A stretch of 64,000 bases of DNA from Sphaerisporangium dianthi (GTDB lineage Bacteria > Actinomycetota > Actinomycetes > Streptosporangiales > Streptosporangiaceae), in the NCBI RefSeq assembly GCF_042654065.1, contig NZ_JBHSFP010000015.1:136875-200874 (forward strand), in the 5' to 3' direction. Numbering within the stretch: the first letter of the stretch is position 1; each line of letters starts with the position of its first letter. Position numbers and translations under genes: made by a program. This document shows, in pieces, positions 17,045 through 26,328 of this stretch. The notes beneath the pieces are model-generated. The model saw only the letters and a program-made list of their open reading frames with translations. It was not told the origin of the DNA and did not search any database.

Positions 17045-17072
17045 GCGCCCCCGTGAGCCCTCACGGGGGCGC
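17045..17072 (+). terminator. Hairpin terminator after secF
   Basis: A perfect 12-base stem (GCGCCCCCGTGA with TCACGGGGGCGC) around a four-base loop GCCC. No T-run follows, which is usual for actinomycete terminators. It ends the yajC-secDF unit before apt. Confidence 0.7.
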
Positions 17073-17130
17073 TCGGCTGCCGGTCGCTACTATCTGGGGG
17101 CGCGTCGCCGCCGTCCGGAAGGAACCCCCT

Positions 17131-17649
17131 ATGAGCGACCTGACAACGACGATCCTCGACCGCATCAGGGACGTGCCCGACTACCCGCGGCCGGGCGTCA
17201 TGTTCAAGGACATCACGCCGCTGCTCGGCGACCACGCGGCGTTCTCCTCGGTGATCGACGCGCTGGCCGACGGCCTCGCGGTCGACAAGATCGTCGGCAT
17301 CGAGGCCCGCGGCTTCATCCTGGCGGCCCCGGTGGCCTACCGCGTCGGCGCGGGGTTTGTGCCTGTCCGGAAAAAGGGCAAACTCCCTGCCGAGGCGCTG
17401 GAAGCGTCCTACGATCTGGAGTACGGCTCCGCCGTCATCGAAGTGCACAGCGACGCCTTCAGCCCGGGCGACCGCGTGCTCATCGTCGATGACGTGCTCG
17501 CGACGGGCGGCACCGCCCAGGCGACGGTGGAGCTGATCAGCAGAGCAGGCGCCCAGGTCGTCGGCGTGTCCGTGCTGATGGAACTCGCCTTCCTCAACGG
17601 TCGTGACCGCCTGGCGGGCGTCGACCTGCGAGCCCTCGTGGTGGTCTGA
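17131..17649 (+). CDS. apt: Adenine phosphoribosyltransferase
   Basis: Purine salvage enzyme making AMP from adenine and PRPP. 172 residues. The PRPP-binding motif is VLIVDDVLATGGTAQ at about 117-131, with the flexible-loop region RKKGKLP and the base-side GIEARGFILAAPVAY upstream. ATG 17131 is chosen over upstream GTG codons because GGAAGGAA lies in front of it and the family begins here. A TACTAT hexamer at 17088-17093 could be its -10. In actinobacteria apt lies between secF and relA, as here, linking nucleotide salvage to (p)ppGpp control. Confidence 0.95.
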   Translation: MSDLTTTILDRIRDVPDYPRPGVMFKDITPLLGDHAAFSSVIDALADGLAVDKIVGIEARGFILAAPVAYRVGAGFVPVRKKGKLPAEALEASYDLEYGSAVIEVHSDAFSPGDRVLIVDDVLATGGTAQATVELISRAGAQVVGVSVLMELAFLNGRDRLAGVDLRALVVV

Positions 17650-17722
17650 TCGGCTCCTCCGCGAGGCCGGCGTTCCCAGCGTGGATACACTGGAGGATCT
17701 GGACTCGACGTGAGGAGTCTGA

Positions 17723-20071
17723 GTGCCCCGTGATGTGGCCTTGCCCGAAGTGACCGACACCCCTGAGCCGGTTTCCGCGCCCGCGGACGATACGGGTTTA
17801 GCCACGTCCGCAGGCACGGACGACAAGCCGGCGCCTGCCGCGCGCCGCAGGCTTTCGCGGTTCGGGGGGCAATGGGGTGGCGCGATGAATCCGGTTCTGG
17901 AACCGCTGTTCAAGACGGTCCGCGCCACGCATCCGAAGGCGGACCTTCGCCTGATCGAGCGTGCCTACGATGTGGCCGCCTACCACCATCGTGATCAGAA
18001 ACGCAAGAGCGGCGACCCCTACATCACCCACCCGCTGGCGGTGGCGACGATCCTGGCCGAGCTCGGCACCGACGACGAGACCCTGTGCGCGGCGCTGCTC
18101 CACGACACCGTGGAGGACACCGCCTACGGCCTGGACGAGCTGAGCGCCGACTTCGGCGAGAGCATCGCGCTGCTGGTCGACGGCGTCACCAAGCTCGACA
18201 AGGTCAAGTTCGGCGACGCCGCCCAGGCCGAGACCGTGCGCAAGATGGTCGTCGCGATGTCCCGCGACATCCGCGTGCTGGTCATCAAGCTCGCCGACCG
18301 CCTGCACAACATGCGCACCCTGCGCTACCTGCCCCGCCACAAGCAGGAGCAGAAGGCCCGCGAGACGCTGGAGATCTTCGCGCCGCTGGCCCACCGGCTC
18401 GGCATGAACACCATCAAGTGGGAGCTGGAGGATCTCGCGTTCGGCATGCTCTACCCCAAGCGGTACGACGAGATCGCCCGCATGGTGTCCGAGCGCGCTC
18501 CCCGTCGAGACCTGTTCCTGCAGGAGGTCATCGAGAAGGTCTCGGCCGACCTGCGAGAGGCCAAGATCCGCGCGGCGGTCAAGGGCAGGCCCAAGCACTA
18601 CTACTCGATCTACCAGAAGATGATCGCGCGCGAGGTGGCGTTCGACGACATCTACGACCTGGTGGGCATCCGCGTGCTGGTGGACACGGTGCGTGACTGC
18701 TACGCCGCGCTCGGAACGATCCACGCGCGCTGGAACCCGGTCCCGGGCCGGTTCAAAGACTACATCGCGATGCCCAAGTTCAACATGTACCAGTCGCTGC
18801 ACACGACGGTCATCGGGCCCGAGGGCAAGCCGGTCGAGCTGCAGATCCGCACCCGCGCGATGCACCACCGCGCCGAGTACGGCGTCGCGGCCCACTGGAA
18901 GTACAAAGAAGAGATGGGCGTCTCCGGCGCGGCCGGGGCGCGGGTCAAGCAGGCCGGTGACATGGCCTGGCTGCGGCAGCTCCTCGACTGGCAGAAGGAG
19001 ACCTCCGACCCGGGCGAGTTCCTGGAGTCGCTGCGGTTCGACCTGTCGGTGTCGGAGGTGTTCGTCTTCACGCCGCGCGGCCAGGTGATCGCGCTGCCCG
19101 AAGGGGCCACGCCGGTCGACTTCGCCTACGCCGTGCACACCGAGGTGGGCCACCGCTGCATCGGCGCCCGGGTGAACGGCCGCCTGGTGCCGCTGGAATC
19201 GCGGCTGAGCAACGGCGACGCCGTCGAGATCTTCACATCGAAGTCCCCCGACGCCGGCCCGTCCCGCGACTGGCTGAAGTTCGTCAAGAGCGGCCGGGCG
19301 CGCAACAAGATCCGCCAGTGGTTCTCCAAGGAGCGCCGCGAGACGGCGATCGAGGCCGGCAAGGAGGCCATCGGCCGGGCCATGCGCAAGCAGGGCCTGC
19401 CGTTGCAGCGCCTGATGTCCGGAGAGAGCCTCCTGGCCCTCGCCAGGGACCTTCGCTACCCCGATGTCTCGGCGCTGTACGCGGCGGTCGGAGAAGGCCA
19501 CACAGGCGCGCAGTCGGTGGTCGACAAGCTCGTCCAGGCCCTCGGGGGAGTGGACGCCGCCGAGGAGGACATCGCCGAGGCGGCCGTCCCCACGAAGATG
19601 CGGGGCCGCCCGCGCACCGGCACCAACGCCGGCGTCATCGTGGCGGGCGACTCCGACGTGTGGGTGCGGCTCTCACGCTGCTGCACGCCGGTGCCCGGCG
19701 ACGACATCGTGGGCTTCGTGACCCGGGGGCACGGGGTGTCGGTGCACCGCACCAACTGCCCCAACATCGAGCAGCTGCGGACCGAGCCCGACCGGCTGGT
19801 CGAGGTGAGCTGGTCGCCCGGCGACGACTCGGTGTTCCTGGTGGCGATCCAGGTGGAGGCCCTGGACCGGCCGCGCCTGCTGTCGGACGTCACGCGCATG
19901 CTGTCCGACCAGCACGTCAACATCCTGTCGGCGTCGGTGACGACCTCGCGCGACCGCACCGCGGTCAGCAAGTTCACCTTCGAGATGGGCGACCCCAAGC
20001 ACCTGGGCCACGTGCTGAAGGCCGTGCGCAACATCCAGGGCGTCTACGACGTCTACCGCGTCACCAACTGA
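17723..20071 (+). CDS. relA: Bifunctional (p)ppGpp synthetase/hydrolase (Rel)
   Basis: Stringent-response enzyme. 782 residues. Order: HD hydrolase domain with HDTVED at 127-132; synthetase domain with RPKHYYSIYQKM at about 289-300; TGS domain from about 445 (FTPRGQVIALPEGATPVDF); a conserved Cys/zinc-finger region (RLSRCCTPVPGDDIVGF); and an ACT domain from about 703. The intact HD motif says it can both make and degrade (p)ppGpp, as the single Rel of actinobacteria does. The N-terminal 50 residues are extra and low-complexity. GTG 17723 follows GTGAGGAG by five bases. Confidence 0.96.
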   Translation: MPRDVALPEVTDTPEPVSAPADDTGLATSAGTDDKPAPAARRRLSRFGGQWGGAMNPVLEPLFKTVRATHPKADLRLIERAYDVAAYHHRDQKRKSGDPYITHPLAVATILAELGTDDETLCAALLHDTVEDTAYGLDELSADFGESIALLVDGVTKLDKVKFGDAAQAETVRKMVVAMSRDIRVLVIKLADRLHNMRTLRYLPRHKQEQKARETLEIFAPLAHRLGMNTIKWELEDLAFGMLYPKRYDEIARMVSERAPRRDLFLQEVIEKVSADLREAKIRAAVKGRPKHYYSIYQKMIAREVAFDDIYDLVGIRVLVDTVRDCYAALGTIHARWNPVPGRFKDYIAMPKFNMYQSLHTTVIGPEGKPVELQIRTRAMHHRAEYGVAAHWKYKEEMGVSGAAGARVKQAGDMAWLRQLLDWQKETSDPGEFLESLRFDLSVSEVFVFTPRGQVIALPEGATPVDFAYAVHTEVGHRCIGARVNGRLVPLESRLSNGDAVEIFTSKSPDAGPSRDWLKFVKSGRARNKIRQWFSKERRETAIEAGKEAIGRAMRKQGLPLQRLMSGESLLALARDLRYPDVSALYAAVGEGHTGAQSVVDKLVQALGGVDAAEEDIAEAAVPTKMRGRPRTGTNAGVIVAGDSDVWVRLSRCCTPVPGDDIVGFVTRGHGVSVHRTNCPNIEQLRTEPDRLVEVSWSPGDDSVFLVAIQVEALDRPRLLSDVTRMLSDQHVNILSASVTTSRDRTAVSKFTFEMGDPKHLGHVLKAVRNIQGVYDVYRVTN

Positions 20072-20072
20072 C

Positions 20073-20111
20073 GGTGCCCCCCGCCGCGCAACGCGCGCGG
20101 CAGGGGGCACC
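20073..20111. terminator. Hairpin terminator between relA and the convergent DUF349 gene
   Basis: GGTGCCCCC (20073-20081) pairs with GGGGGCACC (20103-20111), and a GC-rich inner stem closes on the loop. Placed two bases after the relA stop; it can serve both strands. Between it and 20188 two short direct repeats occur (GAGAGCCGG twice and CGGCTCAGCGGAA twice). Confidence 0.65.
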
Positions 20112-20188
20112 GGCCCGGCCCGCGAGAGCCGGCTCAGCGGAAGCGGCTCGCGAGAGCCGGTCGGGGGAATCGGCTCAGCGGAACCGGC

Positions 20189-21418
20189 TCAGGAGAACTC
20201 GGCGAGGGTGCGCTCGGCCTCCTCCAGCCACGAGCGGCGGGCGGCGATGGCCTCCTCGGCCTCCTTGACGTCCTTGTCCTTGCCCGCGGCGGACGCCTTG
20301 GCGAGGCGCCCTTCGAGCTGCTCGATGGACCTGCGGAGCTGGTCGACGGTGTTCTGCGCCCGTGCGCGCGCCTCGGGGTTGGACCGCTTCCACTCGGTCT
20401 CCTCGGCCTTGCGCACGGCCTCGTCGATGCGGCGCAGGCCGCCCTCGAGCTTGTCCCGCGACTCCCGTGGCACCGGGCCGACGGCCTCCCAGCGCTCCAG
20501 CACGGCGCGCAGCGCGCCGCGCGCGGCCCGGGCGTCGGTCACCGGCAGGATGCGCTCGGCGTCGGCGAGGATGCGCTCCTTGGCCTCGGCGTTCTCCCGG
20601 AGCGAGGCGTCGCGTTCGGCGAACACCGCCGAGCGGGCCTGGAAGAACTGGTCCTGGGCGCCCTTGAAGCGCGTCCACAGCTCGTCCTCGGCCTCGCGCG
20701 AGGCGCGGCCGGCGTTCTTCCACTGCCGCATGAGCTCGCGGTAGGCCGAGGCGGTCTCACCCCAGTCGGTCGAGGTGGCCAGCTGTTCGGCCTCGGCGAC
20801 GATGCGATCTTTGATGCTGCGCACCGACTCGCGCTGCTCGTCCAGCCCGGCGAAGTAGGACTTGCGCCGCTTGGCGAACGCCGTGCGGGCGGCCGACAGC
20901 CGCTTCCACAGGGCCGCCTCGGTCACCCGGTCGATGCGCTCGGCGGCCTTCCACTCTTCGACGAGCTGGCGCAGCCGCTCACCGCCGGACTTCCAGTGAG
21001 TGGTGTCCTCGGCGATGCGCTCGGCCTCGGCGACGATGCGCTCTTTGATCTCCCGCGACTGGGCGCGTGCCTGGTCGCGGGCGGCCTTGACCTCCTCGCG
21101 GCGCTTGCCCACCAGCTCGCTCAGCGCGGCCAGGCGGCCCTCCAGGGCGCCGAGATCGCCGACCGCGTGCGCCTCCGCGATCGACTCGCGCAACTTGACG
21201 ATCGTCGCCTCCGCTTGCGCGGGGGGCAGGTCGGTGCCGCGGAGCCGCTGCTCCAGCAGTTCCACCTGGGTCGCCAGCTCGTCGTATTTGCGATGGAAGT
21301 AGGCGAGGGCCTCTTCCGGTTCACCGGCCTGCCAGGACCCGACGGCCCGTTCTCCCTCGGCCGTACGAACGTAGACGGTGCCGTCGTCGTCTACCCGGCC
21401 CCACGGGTCGGTGCTCAC
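20189..21418 (-). CDS. DUF349 repeat protein
   Basis: 409-residue protein with three consecutive DUF349 helical repeats of about 75 residues. They begin at IKERIVAEAERIA, IKDRIVAEAEQLA and AKERILADAERIL, each with a W-kxxG-like core (VEEWKAAERID, MRQWKNAGRAS, LERWEAVGPVP). A coiled coil precedes them and another ends the protein. Highly charged, cytoplasmic, no signal. The function of the family is not established; in actinobacteria it is regularly found between relA and a cyclophilin gene, as here. GTG 21418 is chosen since GGGAGG lies just upstream; a GTG five codons earlier is also open. Confidence 0.85.
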   Translation of the reverse strand: MSTDPWGRVDDDGTVYVRTAEGERAVGSWQAGEPEEALAYFHRKYDELATQVELLEQRLRGTDLPPAQAEATIVKLRESIAEAHAVGDLGALEGRLAALSELVGKRREEVKAARDQARAQSREIKERIVAEAERIAEDTTHWKSGGERLRQLVEEWKAAERIDRVTEAALWKRLSAARTAFAKRRKSYFAGLDEQRESVRSIKDRIVAEAEQLATSTDWGETASAYRELMRQWKNAGRASREAEDELWTRFKGAQDQFFQARSAVFAERDASLRENAEAKERILADAERILPVTDARAARGALRAVLERWEAVGPVPRESRDKLEGGLRRIDEAVRKAEETEWKRSNPEARARAQNTVDQLRRSIEQLEGRLAKASAAGKDKDVKEAEEAIAARRSWLEEAERTLAEFS

Positions 21419-21477
21419 CGTGTCCTCCCGCACTCGAATCAGCCTCCAGGACGCCGTGCGTCCTTGGTTGTATTACG

Positions 21478-22347
21478 TCAGCTCTTGCCAGAGATTGTCA
21501 CGTGTTTGAATTCGACCGGGTCCTTCGGAGCTCCCGAGCCGTCGCCCATGCCTCCGGGCAGCACACCCTTCTTGCTCACATCGTCGAGGATTTCGAGCCC
21601 CTTTGTGACGGTACCGAATGGTGTGTACTCCGCGGGGAGCTGCAGGTCACCGAGGATGATGAAGAACTGGCTGCCCGTGCTGCCGGGCGCCTGGCTCTTG
21701 GCCATGGCGACCACCCCGCGGGTGTACTTGGCGCCGGAGAGGTTCTCCTCGGCCAGGCGGTAGCCCGGCCCGCCCTGGCCGTCGGTCTGGCTCTTGCCGT
21801 CGGCCTTGGCCAGCGGGTCGCCGCACTGCAGCATCGGGAAGCTCGCCGGCCCCATGCGGTGGCACTTCGAGCCGTCGAAGTACTTCTTCTTGGCCAGGAA
21901 CGCCATGGAGTTGACCGTGCAGGGCGCCTTGTCGGTGGCGAGGGCCACCACGAGGTCGCCGTGGTTGGTGCTGATGGTCATCGTCTTGGCGGACTTGTCC
22001 GGCTTGGCCGGCGGCATGCCGACGTTCTTCGCCGGGGCGCCGTTGGTGTCGGCGACGTAGTCACAGGTGTTGGTGGCCGCGTCGTAAGGCTTGGGCCCCG
22101 CCGCCGCCGCGGAGGGCGCCGCGGAGGGCGCGGCCGAAGGGGTCGCCGTCGCTGCCTGAGGGTCGGGGCCGGAGCCTCCGACCAGCGCGACGGCCGCGAA
22201 GATGCCGCCGACCACCAAGAGAACGCCCACGCTGGTGGCGATGATCGCCAGCTGCTTCTGCTTGGCCTGCCGCTTGGCGCGCCGCTCGACCTGCCGTTGG
22301 TAATGCTCTCGTGCCAGCTGCTTTTGACGTTCCTTGCCGGTCGCCAC
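21478..22347 (-). CDS. Membrane-anchored cyclophilin-type peptidyl-prolyl isomerase (copy 1)
   Basis: A 289-codon protein with a basic cytoplasmic N terminus (KERQKQLAREHYQ), a membrane helix at about 33-58 (AIIATSVGVLLVVGGIFAAVAL), an Ala/Pro/Ser/Thr linker and an external cyclophilin domain. Domain landmarks are TISTNHGDLVV, SMAFLAKKKYFDG, MLQCGDPLAKADG, YRLAEENL, GSTGSQFFII and YTPFGTV. Four cysteines (TCDYV, APCTV, KCHRM, LQCGD) match those of copy 2 and suggest disulfides outside the membrane. It probably folds or chaperones exported proteins. GTG 22347 is chosen for GGGAGGG six bases upstream. It lies head-to-head with the MBL gene. Confidence 0.88.
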   Translation of the reverse strand: MATGKERQKQLAREHYQRQVERRAKRQAKQKQLAIIATSVGVLLVVGGIFAAVALVGGSGPDPQAATATPSAAPSAAPSAAAAGPKPYDAATNTCDYVADTNGAPAKNVGMPPAKPDKSAKTMTISTNHGDLVVALATDKAPCTVNSMAFLAKKKYFDGSKCHRMGPASFPMLQCGDPLAKADGKSQTDGQGGPGYRLAEENLSGAKYTRGVVAMAKSQAPGSTGSQFFIILGDLQLPAEYTPFGTVTKGLEILDDVSKKGVLPGGMGDGSGAPKDPVEFKHVTISGKS

Positions 22348-22539
22348 CGCTGTGCCCTCCCGACTGTCCGAGTTGATCCTGTTTGGTCGCCTCACTGGAC
22401 GACCGCCACCTTTATGGAGTGGGCGAATCGTATCGGCCCACGGGTAATGGTTCGCAGCCCGGCGACCCGCACCGGTACCCTTCGGTTACATTCCCATCCG
22501 CTTTCCTTGACGAGATCGATCACACCGAGGACCGCTTCC

Positions 22540-23223
22540 GTGCTCATCGACGGCTTTCCCGCAGGCTCCTTCCAGGCCAACTGCTACGTGGTCGCGCCCG
22601 CCGCGGGAGAGGAGTGCGTGATCGTCGACCCAGGTCAGGACGTTGTCGAAGGCCTGGACGACATGCTGCGCGAGCACCGGCTCAAGCCGGTCGCCGTGCT
22701 GCTGACGCACGGTCACATCGATCACGTGTGGTCGGTCGCGCCGGTCTGCGGAGCGAAGGACGTGCCCGCCTGGATCCACCCCGAAGATCGTGAAATGCTG
22801 ACCGATCCGGGCAAGGGTCTCTCGCTCATGGCCCGCCAGCAGCTCTTCGGCGGGCTGCGGTTCACCGAGCCCGACGACGTGCGCGAGCTGTCGGACGGCG
22901 CGGTGCTCGAGATCGCCGGCATGGCCATCACCGTCGACCACGCGCCCGGGCATACCAGGGGGTCGGTGACGTTCAGGCTTCCGGATGAGCGTGTGATGTT
23001 CTCAGGAGACCTGTTGTTCGCCGGCTCCATCGGGCGCACCGACCTCCCGGGCGGCGACTACCCGACCATCTTGCGCAGTCTTGGCGGCGTCTGCCTGACG
23101 CTGCCGGACGACACGACGGTGCTGCCCGGTCACGGACCAAAGACGACGATCGGCCGCGAACGCGCGACGAACCCGTACCTCGCCGAGGCGGCGCCGTTCG
23201 CGGGCCCAACCAGGGGACTGTAG
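22540..23223 (+). CDS. MBL-fold metallo-hydrolase (glyoxalase II-like)
   Basis: 227-residue metallo-beta-lactamase-fold hydrolase. Metal ligands are in LTHGHIDHVWS (about residues 63-73), DHAPGHTRGSV, FSGDLLFAGSIGRTDL and LPGHGPKTTI, a complete two-metal set of the glyoxalase II/YcbL type. The substrate is probably a thioester or related ester, not known. GTG 22540 has GAGG 12 bases upstream. The stop codon abuts the hisS ATG with no gap, a linkage of hydrolase to hisS that is typical of actinobacteria. Confidence 0.9.
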   Translation: MLIDGFPAGSFQANCYVVAPAAGEECVIVDPGQDVVEGLDDMLREHRLKPVAVLLTHGHIDHVWSVAPVCGAKDVPAWIHPEDREMLTDPGKGLSLMARQQLFGGLRFTEPDDVRELSDGAVLEIAGMAITVDHAPGHTRGSVTFRLPDERVMFSGDLLFAGSIGRTDLPGGDYPTILRSLGGVCLTLPDDTTVLPGHGPKTTIGRERATNPYLAEAAPFAGPTRGL

Positions 23224-24483
23224 ATGAGCTTTCAGGCGCCCAAGGGCGTACCAGAATATCTTCCGCCGCGTTCGGCGACCTTCCTCGCGGCCCGCGCGGC
23301 CTTCGCCGCGGCCGCCGAGAACGCCGGCTACTCCTACATCGAGGTGCCGGTCTTCGAGGACACCGAGCTGTTCGCGCGGGGCGTCGGCGAGTCCACCGAC
23401 GTCGTGAGCAAAGAGATGTACACCTTCGCCGACCGGGGCGGCCGCTCGGTGACGCTGCGGCCCGAGTTCACCGCCGGGGTGATGCGCTCGACGCTGGAGC
23501 ACGGCCTGCACACCGGCCAGCTGCCGGTCAAGCTGTGGACCACCGGCCCGGCCTTCCGTTACGAGCGCCCGCAGGCGGGCCGCTACCGCCAGCTCCAGCA
23601 GTTCGACGTGGAGGCCATCGGCACGGAGGACCCCGCCGTCGACGCCGAGACCATCGCCATCGCCTGGGCCGGCTACCAGGCCCTCGGCCTGCGGCAGGTG
23701 CGGCTGCTGCTGAACACCCTGGGCTGCAAGCAGTGCCGCCCGGCCTACCGCGCCGCCCTGCAGGACTTCCTCCGCGGGCTCGACCTGGACGAGGCCACCC
23801 GGGCGCGCATCGAGGTCAACCCGCTGCGGGTGCTCGACGACAAGCGTCCCGAGGTCAGGGCCCAGGTCGAGAACGCCCCGCTGATCACCGACCACCTGTG
23901 CGCGTCCTGCAAGGCCCACCACGACCGCGTGCGCTCCCTGCTGGAGGACCTCGGCATCCCCTTCGAGGACACCCCGCGGCTGGTGCGCGGCCTGGACTAC
24001 TACACTCGCACCACCTACGAGTTCGACCACCCGCTGCTCGGCGCCCAGTCGGGCATCGGCGGCGGCGGCCGTTACGACGGCCTCTCGGAGGACATCGGCG
24101 GCCCGCCGCTGCCCGGCATCGGCTTCGCCGTGGGCGTCGACCGCATCATCATGGCGGTGGAGGCCGAGGGTCTCGCCCAGCAGGCGCCCGCCCGCGTCGC
24201 GGTGTTCGGCGTCCCGCTCGGCGAGGAGGCCGCGCGGCGGATGTTCACGCTCGTCAACGGGCTGCGGGCGGCGGGCGTCGCCGCTGACATGGCCTTCGAC
24301 GGCAAGGGGCTCAAGGGCGCGATGAAGGGCGCCGACCGCTCCGGGGCCACGTACGCGGTGATCCTCGGCGAGCGAGATATCGCCGCCGGGTCCGCGCAGG
24401 TGAAGGACCTGGCAAGCGGCGACCAGACCGCCGTGCCACTCGCCGAGATCGTCACGACCTTGAAGGAGAAACTGACCAAATGA
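23224..24483 (+). CDS. hisS: Histidine--tRNA ligase
   Basis: Class II aminoacyl-tRNA synthetase, 419 residues. Motif 2 (FRYERPQAGRYRQLQQF) is at about 111-127; the histidine-specific LVRGLDYYTRT segment is at about 252-262; motif 3 is in GIGFAVGVDRIIM; the last 90 residues are the anticodon-binding domain (VAVFGVPLGEEAARRM). It starts directly at the end of the MBL gene, and its stop overlaps the aspS start as ATGA, so the three genes form one unit. No T-box is visible. Confidence 0.96.
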   Translation: MSFQAPKGVPEYLPPRSATFLAARAAFAAAAENAGYSYIEVPVFEDTELFARGVGESTDVVSKEMYTFADRGGRSVTLRPEFTAGVMRSTLEHGLHTGQLPVKLWTTGPAFRYERPQAGRYRQLQQFDVEAIGTEDPAVDAETIAIAWAGYQALGLRQVRLLLNTLGCKQCRPAYRAALQDFLRGLDLDEATRARIEVNPLRVLDDKRPEVRAQVENAPLITDHLCASCKAHHDRVRSLLEDLGIPFEDTPRLVRGLDYYTRTTYEFDHPLLGAQSGIGGGGRYDGLSEDIGGPPLPGIGFAVGVDRIIMAVEAEGLAQQAPARVAVFGVPLGEEAARRMFTLVNGLRAAGVAADMAFDGKGLKGAMKGADRSGATYAVILGERDIAAGSAQVKDLASGDQTAVPLAEIVTTLKEKLTK

Positions 24484-26258
24484 TCCGCACGCACACCGCC
24501 GGATCGCTGCGCAAGGAGCACGCCGGCCAGCAGGTGACGCTGGCCGGCTGGGTGGCACGCCGCCGTGACCACGGCGGCGTGGTCTTCATCGACCTGCGCG
24601 ACGCGTCCGGCTCGGCGCAGGTGGTCTTCCGTGAGGAGGACCACGCGCACGACCTCCGCTCGGAGTACTGCGTCAGGATCGCCGGAGTGGTCCGCGCCCG
24701 CCCCGAGGGCAACGAGAACCCCGAGCTGCCGACCGGCGAGATCGAGGTCGTGGCCTCGGAGGTCGAGGTGCTCAGCGAGTCCGCGCCGCTGCCGTTCCCG
24801 ATCGAGGGCGTCACGGGCATCTCCGAGGAGGCGCGGCTGAAGTACCGCTACCTCGACATGCGCCGCCAGCAGGTCGCGAACGCGCTGCGCGTCCGTTCCG
24901 CGGCCACCTACCTGGCCCACGAGGTCATGCGCGAGCACGGCTTCCTGTACGTCGAGACCCCCGACCTCACCCGCTCCACCCCTGAGGGCGCCCGCGACTT
25001 CCTGGTGCCGGTGCGGCTCCAGCCGGGCAGCTGGTACGCGCTGCCGCAGTCGCCGCAGCTGTTCAAGCAGCTGCTGATGGTCGGCGGGCTCGAGCGCTAC
25101 TACCAGCTCGCCCGCTGCTTCCGCGACGAAGACCTGCGCGCCGACCGGCAGCCGGAGTTCACCCAGATCGACGTCGAGATGTCGTTCGTGGACCAGGACG
25201 ACGTCATCGCCCTCGGCGAGGCGCTGATCGGGCGCATCTGGAAGGAGACGGTCGGCTACGAGCTGCCCACGCCGCTTCCCCGGCTGAGCTACGCCGAGGC
25301 GATGGCCCGCTTCGGCTCCGACAAGCCCGACCTGCGGTTCGGCTGCGAGCTGGTCGAGATGACCGGCTACTTCGCCGACACCACCTTCCGCGTCTTCCAG
25401 GCGCCCTACGTCGGCGCCGTCGTCATGCCCGGGGGCGCCTCCCAGACCCGCAAGGAGCTGGACGCCTGGCAGGACTGGGCCAAGGCGCGCGGGGCCAGGG
25501 GGCTCGCGTACGTGCTGGTGCAGGCGGACGGCCAGCTCGGCGGGCCGGTCGCCAAGAACCTCTCCGAGCAAGAGCGCGCGGGCCTCGCCGAGGCCGTCGG
25601 CGCCTCCGTGGGCGACGCGGTCTTCTTCGCCGCCGGCCCTCAAGGCCCCTCGCGCGACCTGCTGGGTGCGGCCCGCCTGGAGATCGGGCGGCGCTGCGGC
25701 CTGATCGACGAGTCGCAGTGGAGCTTCCTGTGGGTCGTCGACGCGCCGATGTTCGAGCCGGTGCTCGACGAGGTGGGCCGCCAGACGGGCTGGACGGCCG
25801 TGCACCACCCCTTCACCGGTCCGAAGCCCGAGTGGGCCGACACCTTCCAGGAGCGGCCGGGCGAGGCCCTGGCGTACGCCTACGACATGGTGTGCAACGG
25901 CATGGAGATCGGCGGCGGCTCGATCCGTATCCACCGGGCCGAGATGCAGCAGCGGGTGTTCGAGGTGCTCGGCATCTCCAAGGAGGAGGCCGAGAGCAAG
26001 TTCGGCTTCCTGCTTGAGGCGTTCAAGTACGGCCCGCCTCCGCACGGCGGCATCGCCTACGGCTGGGACCGCGTCTGCATGCTGCTGTCGGGAGGCGACT
26101 CCATCCGCGACGTGATCGCGTTCCCGAAGACCGCCTCCGGGTTCGACCCGCTGACGGCCGCTCCGACGCCGATCACCCCCGCGCAGCGCAAGGAGGCCGG
26201 GGTGGACGCCGGGCGGGCTCCTGCGGCCCCCACGGAGGCGCGCAAGGCCACCGGGTGA
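24480..26258 (+). CDS. aspS: Aspartate--tRNA ligase
   Basis: Class II synthetase, 592 residues, bacterial type with an N-terminal OB-fold anticodon-binding domain (VTLAGWVARRRDHGGVVFIDLRD), catalytic core with FRDEDLRADRQPEFTQID (about 213-230), the bacterial GAD insertion (about 300-420), and motif 3 (GGIAYGWDRVCMLL, about 522). Actinobacterial enzymes of this type often charge tRNA-Asn too, in concert with GatCAB; that is inference. Four-base overlap with hisS. A strong bidirectional terminator follows. Confidence 0.96.
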   Translation: MIRTHTAGSLRKEHAGQQVTLAGWVARRRDHGGVVFIDLRDASGSAQVVFREEDHAHDLRSEYCVRIAGVVRARPEGNENPELPTGEIEVVASEVEVLSESAPLPFPIEGVTGISEEARLKYRYLDMRRQQVANALRVRSAATYLAHEVMREHGFLYVETPDLTRSTPEGARDFLVPVRLQPGSWYALPQSPQLFKQLLMVGGLERYYQLARCFRDEDLRADRQPEFTQIDVEMSFVDQDDVIALGEALIGRIWKETVGYELPTPLPRLSYAEAMARFGSDKPDLRFGCELVEMTGYFADTTFRVFQAPYVGAVVMPGGASQTRKELDAWQDWAKARGARGLAYVLVQADGQLGGPVAKNLSEQERAGLAEAVGASVGDAVFFAAGPQGPSRDLLGAARLEIGRRCGLIDESQWSFLWVVDAPMFEPVLDEVGRQTGWTAVHHPFTGPKPEWADTFQERPGEALAYAYDMVCNGMEIGGGSIRIHRAEMQQRVFEVLGISKEEAESKFGFLLEAFKYGPPPHGGIAYGWDRVCMLLSGGDSIRDVIAFPKTASGFDPLTAAPTPITPAQRKEAGVDAGRAPAAPTEARKATG

Positions 26259-26280
26259 CCGCCCGCGGGTGCTGACGCAT

Positions 26281-26313
26281 CGAGCCCCGGCGCGCATGGC
26301 GCGCCGGGGCTCG
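26281..26313. terminator. Bidirectional terminator between aspS and cyclophilin copy 2
   Basis: A perfect 15-base stem: CGAGCCCCGGCGCGC (26281-26295) with GCGCGCCGGGGCTCG (26299-26313) around ATG as a three-base loop. It lies between converging genes and can stop transcription from both sides. Confidence 0.8.
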
Positions 26314-26328
26314 TTCGTCTCCGGGTCC

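Noticed and set aside
21502..22539. N-terminal extension in frame with the MBL hydrolase gene
   Set aside because: Overlaps the antisense cyclophilin gene and has no family match; the family begins at 22540.
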